In this document: positions 32,201 through 33,368 of the stretch, piece after piece
How the letters are laid out: every line of letters begins with the position of its first letter
Position numbering within the stretch: the stretch's first letter is position 1
DNA from: DASVAL01 sp035649575
GTDB lineage: Bacteria > Planctomycetota > UBA1135 > UBA2386
DNA length: 33,368 nucleotides
Assembly (NCBI GenBank): GCA_035649575.1
Contig: DASRJH010000051.1
Location: forward strand, 1-33,368
Direction of reading: 5' to 3'
Notes under the pieces: model-generated
What the model saw: the letters and a program-made list of their open reading frames with translations, nothing else
Told to the model about the DNA's origin: nothing
Database searches by the model: none
Program-made: the position numbers and the translations under genes

Positions 32201-32230
32201 CCGAAGCTCGTCATCACCTACCAGCAGTGA
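26231..32230 (+). CDS. Giant exported protein: propeller-like N-terminus, eight PKD-like and four DNRLRE-like modules
   Basis: The 1,999-residue product starts with a signal peptide (MRILLAVFLAATALIAQ, cleavage near residue 17). Residues about 18-525 form repeated short beta units with segments such as GIAFDVARDRIVGLDPATG and GLAWDNGTLWIAGG, typical of an NHL/SMP-30-like propeller. The rest is an array of two beta-sandwich modules. P modules (about 93 residues, PPVVNAGPDVT...WSKLTGPGTATF...YTLQLSASDG) resemble PKD/REJ-type Ig folds. D modules (about 180 residues, DDAEE...LVVDG...RFQNLTIPAGATISSA...NISSRPRTTA...QRTP...GNALV) resemble DNRLRE/CBM96-like domains. The order is P1-D1-P2-P3-D2-P4-P5-D3-P6-P7-P8-D4. 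It ends in D4 with no sorting tail or membrane anchor. A secreted or surface-bound adhesive or glycan-binding role is inferred. The start of a paralogue follows at 32714. Confidence 0.88.
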   Translation: MRILLAVFLAATALIAQSNPGIDQPVLVGVLDSFAAAQFLLPVRGFSATQLAFSPVPHPALRVGEATLPAPDPLLCSASYVGADVEQLVFAVQQGGIVLLDASSSLALYPLTVPAGTWSTLTGVCIDREKEQIVLLDAAQPSFLRIDCADLRAGKVQFSSVSLPPEWSAVRGIAFDVARDRIVGLDPATGNLLQYSATSPSTNAGELRRLPAVGAFGFAPTLNLSQSSGDLDLFVTWGDQRMLTDQWTWNAVSNDDETGTLIASVNTSLWVPPSPDPSGVAYDAPRNRLVITDSEVDEMSIYAGVNVYETSRTGVLARTTTTVGFTIEPAGLTFDAVTKTYYLSDDDADQIWVIGAGPDTLINTLDDTRRFFKVDNFCPDAEGLAWDNGTLWIAGGISHLVHRLRPGPNGIFDGTSPNGDDVLASFDIAPYGVTEPSGVALRSGDGGIHVLGIPKTRLLHLNKVGQLVRVINLPNTSMIRPQGIVFAPSTVSTEDSLFLVDRGHDNDLEPLENDGEFREYGMPAPVQINMGPVVNAGPDVTMAVGASAQLAGIVEDDGLPSGTLTRQWSKLSGPGTASFTAPTQAVTNVSFSAAGTYTLRLSASDSVLTNTDTVVVDVAPGALLERTVAASWDDAEEQPTAVVRSSTDLEMVVDGTMNQVVGIRFLNLTVPPGATIASAYVQFTTDEAKSVATQLTIAAEASDNAATFQTTALNISSRPRTTATVPWAPPAWAVMGEAGVNQRTPELATLVQQVVNRPTWVAGNALVLVITGTGCRNASSFDRNPTLAPKLVLRYATSAVNQAPIVNAGPDVSTSISSPKHLAGSVIDDGLPGPLTIQWTKVTGPGTATFTAANQEETDVTFSLMGTYTLQLSASDGAFTRTDTCVVTVTAPVNQPPVVNAGPDVTTQISSPAHLVGTVADDGLNSPLTIQWSKLTGPGTATFTPANQAATDVTFSTAGSYTLELSVADGQYTVTDTVVVTVQQPAPPSSGTVERTVAASDDDAEESPTAVVRSSTDLELVVDGTVNQVVGIRFQNLTIPAGATISSAFVQFTTDEATSAATQLTIAGQASDNPGPFLTSALNISSRPRTTATVAWAPAPWTIVNEAGPNQRTPNLASIVQQVVNRPGWVAGNALVFVITGTGVRTASAFDFGNPALAAKLTVNYGSTAPVNQPPVVNAGPDITAPLSTPAHLAGVVTDDGLPGPLTIQWSKLTGPGTATFTAPTQAVTNVTFSLVGSYTLRLSASDGQYTVTDTVAVTVQTAPVNQPPVVNAGPDVTAQLSSPAHLTGSVTDDGLNSPLTIQWSKLTGPGTATFTPANQAVTDVAFSLAGSYTLQLSAFDGQFTVTDSVAVTVQSTPPGSGTVERTIAISDDDAEESATGVSRTSSDLELVVDGTVSQVVGLRFQNLTVPAGATISSAFVQFSTDEVKSDPTQLTIAGEASDNPATFTGTALNISSRPRTTATVAWAPAAWTVVNEAGPNQRTPNLASIVQQVVSRPGWASGNALVFVITGTGVRTAAAFDVGPTLAARLTVNYQSGATNQPPVVNAGPDVTTPLASPAHLVGSVTDDGLPGPLTIQWSKLTGPGTATFTAPTQAVTNVTFSLAGSYTLQLSASDGQFTVTDTVAVTVQAAPVNQPPVVNAGPDVTAALSSPAHLVGTVTDDGLNNPLTIQWSKLTGPGTATFAPANQAVTDVTFSLAGNYTLQLSAFDGQFTVTDTVAVTVTSTPVNQPPVVNAGPDVTGPINSPAHLVGSVTDDGLNNPLTIQWSKLTGPGTATFAPANQAVTDVTFSLAGSYTLQLSAFDGQFTVNDTVAVTVQSGGPVTLNLAVLAGNDDAEQRGSSMDRSSQSLDMVMDGTVNQFVGLRFGGVTIPAGATVTSAYLQFRNQANNSSVANLVITGEASDNAAAFSNNTNNISIRPRTAASVSWAPVPWTTVGQAGVDQRSPDLTSVVQQVVSRPGWVSGNALVFIITGSAGTRSATSFNSSSTNQPKLVITYQQ
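28628..32227 (+). repeat. Higher-order repeat array encoding P-P-D supermodules
   Basis: Module starts: P2 28628, P3 28907, D2 29201, P4 29741, P5 30023, D3 30314, P6 30848, P7 31130, P8 31412, D4 31697. P modules are about 279-294 bases, D modules about 534-540. Within each pair the first P module reads D-G-L-P-G-P-L-T-I and the second D-G-L-N-S-P or N-N-P, so the duplicated unit was P-P-D of about 1.1 kb. P7 and P8 are nearly identical, indicating a later single-module duplication. The first copy set (P1 at 27821, D1 at 28094) is more divergent and has only one P module. Confidence 0.85.
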
Positions 32231-32713
32231 GACGAGAGAACTGATGGCGTGGAGCAGGAAGAGCCCCTGCAACCGCTGACGAGATCGAGGCACTCCTGCC
32301 GCCGGCCCTCACGCCGCTGCAGGAGTGCCTCGATGTTCATTCCGCCTCGGTGTCCGAACCTCGAGCCCCGTGAGACAAACCCAGGGCGGACCCTGCGGGA
32401 AATGTTGAACAGCAGCAGGTGGTCCTGTCGCTGTTCGCACGTCGCAACGTAACGAATATGCGGACACCTGCCGCCGCCGATGTGCCGCGGCAGGGCATGT
32501 GACATGGACTCGCCGTCGGTTGCGGCAATTCGCGCAAGACACAATCGCGCCATCAGCCATCGAAGCGCACCGCGTCTCACTATGGGAGGCATCGCCGACC
32601 GCTGGGCAGCAGCGACATGGGCAGGTGGTAGCGTTGCTCACCCTCGGGAGACGGAGACCTCGGGGACATTTTTCTCGCCCCCTCCTGCCCGCCCACCGGC
32701 CTGTTCCTTTCCG
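32231..32713. other. Intergenic region between the two paralogous exported-protein genes
   Basis: These 483 bases contain one strong inverted repeat (32284-32334) soon after the stop codon and otherwise no feature I can support. Short open frames on both strands have no recognisable domain, start signal or export signal. The promoter of the downstream paralogue should lie near 32640-32713, but no clear -10 or -35 pair is visible. Confidence 0.45.
32284..32334. terminator. 16-bp perfect inverted repeat after the giant exported-protein gene
   Basis: ATCGAGGCACTCCTGC (32284-32299) and its exact reverse complement (32319-32334) flank a 19-base GC-rich loop, 53 bases after the TGA of the giant gene. 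No T-run follows, so it may act as an mRNA 3'-end stabiliser, a Rho-independent-like hairpin without U-tract, or a protein-binding site. The perfect 16-bp match makes chance unlikely. Confidence 0.5.
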
Positions 32714-33368
32714 ATGCGCATTCTCTTCACCACATGTCTAGCTGCAACGGCCCTCGTTGCACAGTCAAGTCCAGTCATCGACCAGCCTCATCTGGCTGGC
32801 GTTCTCGAACCCCTCGCCGCTTCGCAGTTCCTGCTGCCGCTTCATGGGTTCTCTTCGGCGCAGCTCGCCTATTCTCCTGTGCCTTATCCTGCGCTGCGAG
32901 CCGGCGATTCTGCGCTCTACGTGCCAGACCCCTTGTTGTGTTCGGCGAATCATGCCGGTGGAGACGTGGCGCAGCTCGTGTGCGCGCTGCCGCAGGGTGT
33001 CATCGTGCTGCTCGATGCCTCGTCGTCGCTGGCGCTTCATGCGCTGACCGTTCCTGCGGGGACGTGGTCTCATCCGACGGGAATCTGCATCGACGACGCG
33101 AGGGAGCAGGTCGTGCTGCTCGATGCCGCGCAGCCGAGCTTGCTGCACATCGCACTCGCGGACCTGCGCGCGGGAAACGCGCAGTTCACTTGGACAGCGC
33201 TGCCGGCGGCATGGAGCGCCGCCAGGGGAATCGCCTTCGACGTCGAACGCGATCGCATCTTGGGCCTCGACCCGGCCACGGGCGACCTGCTGCAACACTC
33301 TGCCACCGAGCCAAGCCTCGAGGCCGGGTCGCTGCGACCGCTGCCTGCGGTGTTCTCGTTCGGCTTCG
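32714..33368 (+). CDS. Paralogue of the giant exported protein, N-terminal part, truncated by window edge
   Basis: The frame is open from ATG 32714 to the end of the window (218 complete codons) with no stop. It begins MRILFTTCLAATALVAQSSP, a signal peptide closely matching the one at 26231, and continues with collinear segments: IDQPHLAGVLEPLAASQFLLP, VLLDASSSLALHALTVPAGT, EQVVLLDAAQPSLL, and RGIAFDVERDRILGLDPATG. It therefore covers about the first 218 residues of the propeller-like domain. The two genes are tandem paralogues on the same strand, probably by duplication. Whether this copy also carries PKD-like and DNRLRE-like modules cannot be seen. Confidence 0.85.
   Translation, partial: MRILFTTCLAATALVAQSSPVIDQPHLAGVLEPLAASQFLLPLHGFSSAQLAYSPVPYPALRAGDSALYVPDPLLCSANHAGGDVAQLVCALPQGVIVLLDASSSLALHALTVPAGTWSHPTGICIDDAREQVVLLDAAQPSLLHIALADLRAGNAQFTWTALPAAWSAARGIAFDVERDRILGLDPATGDLLQHSATEPSLEAGSLRPLPAVFSFGF

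Noticed and set aside
28628..32227. Repeats that might suggest a CRISPR array
   Set aside because: The repeat units are 280-540 bases, in frame, and encode protein modules. There are no short palindromic repeats with unique spacers.

Overview
This is high-GC bacterial DNA from an organism with a Gram-negative type envelope. The evidence is a LolD/MacB-type ABC pair, a Wzx-like flippase, a lipoprotein and several exported proteins. The mix (a DUF3299 protein, EboE, a very large exported PKD-repeat protein, a GT-C enzyme with an EF-hand-like loop, few clear Shine-Dalgarno sites) is reminiscent of Planctomycetota or a similar uncultured lineage. No rRNA or other phylogenetic marker is present, so the assignment is tentative.

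Layout. 1-1692 (+) is the 3' part of a hydantoinase/oxoprolinase subunit A gene. 1693-2167 is a convergent intergenic region with six short hairpins. 2168-4536 (-) holds an inner-membrane HD-GYP-like protein with degenerate motifs, coupled to a lipoprotein gene. 4683-5555 (-) encodes an exported DUF3299 protein. 5682-7762 (-) encodes an ABC ATPase and FtsX-type permease with overlapping genes. 7796-8944 (-) encodes an EboE-like protein, divergent from a LOG-family phosphoribohydrolase at 9065-10018 (+). 10063-18559 is a surface-glycan block: a GT-C glycosyltransferase, two GT4-type glycosyltransferases, a Wzx-like flippase, and a single polypeptide fusing a WecB-type UDP-GlcNAc 2-epimerase to a DegT-type sugar aminotransferase.

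The strongest finding is at 18587-19705 (-). An exported thioredoxin-fold protein with a HEAT-like C-terminal half is interrupted by one in-frame TGA exactly where the first cysteine of its CPHC active site belongs. The reading frame is intact on both sides. Just after the TGA the mRNA can fold into a two-part stem with a GGGUCUU loop, which fits the position and shape of a bacterial SECIS element. It is best read as a selenoprotein with a UPHC active site, which routine gene calling would split or truncate.

19790-25654 (-) is one giant gene for a DUF4011-type SF1 helicase with a C-terminal Vsr/MTES_1575-like nuclease domain and a DUF3320-like tail. 26231-32230 (+) encodes a 1,999-residue exported protein: an N-terminal propeller-like region, then eight PKD-like and four DNRLRE-like modules in a higher-order repeat. 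A paralogue of its N-terminal region starts at 32714 and runs off the window. No tRNA, rRNA, CRISPR array, insertion sequence or sel gene was recognised.
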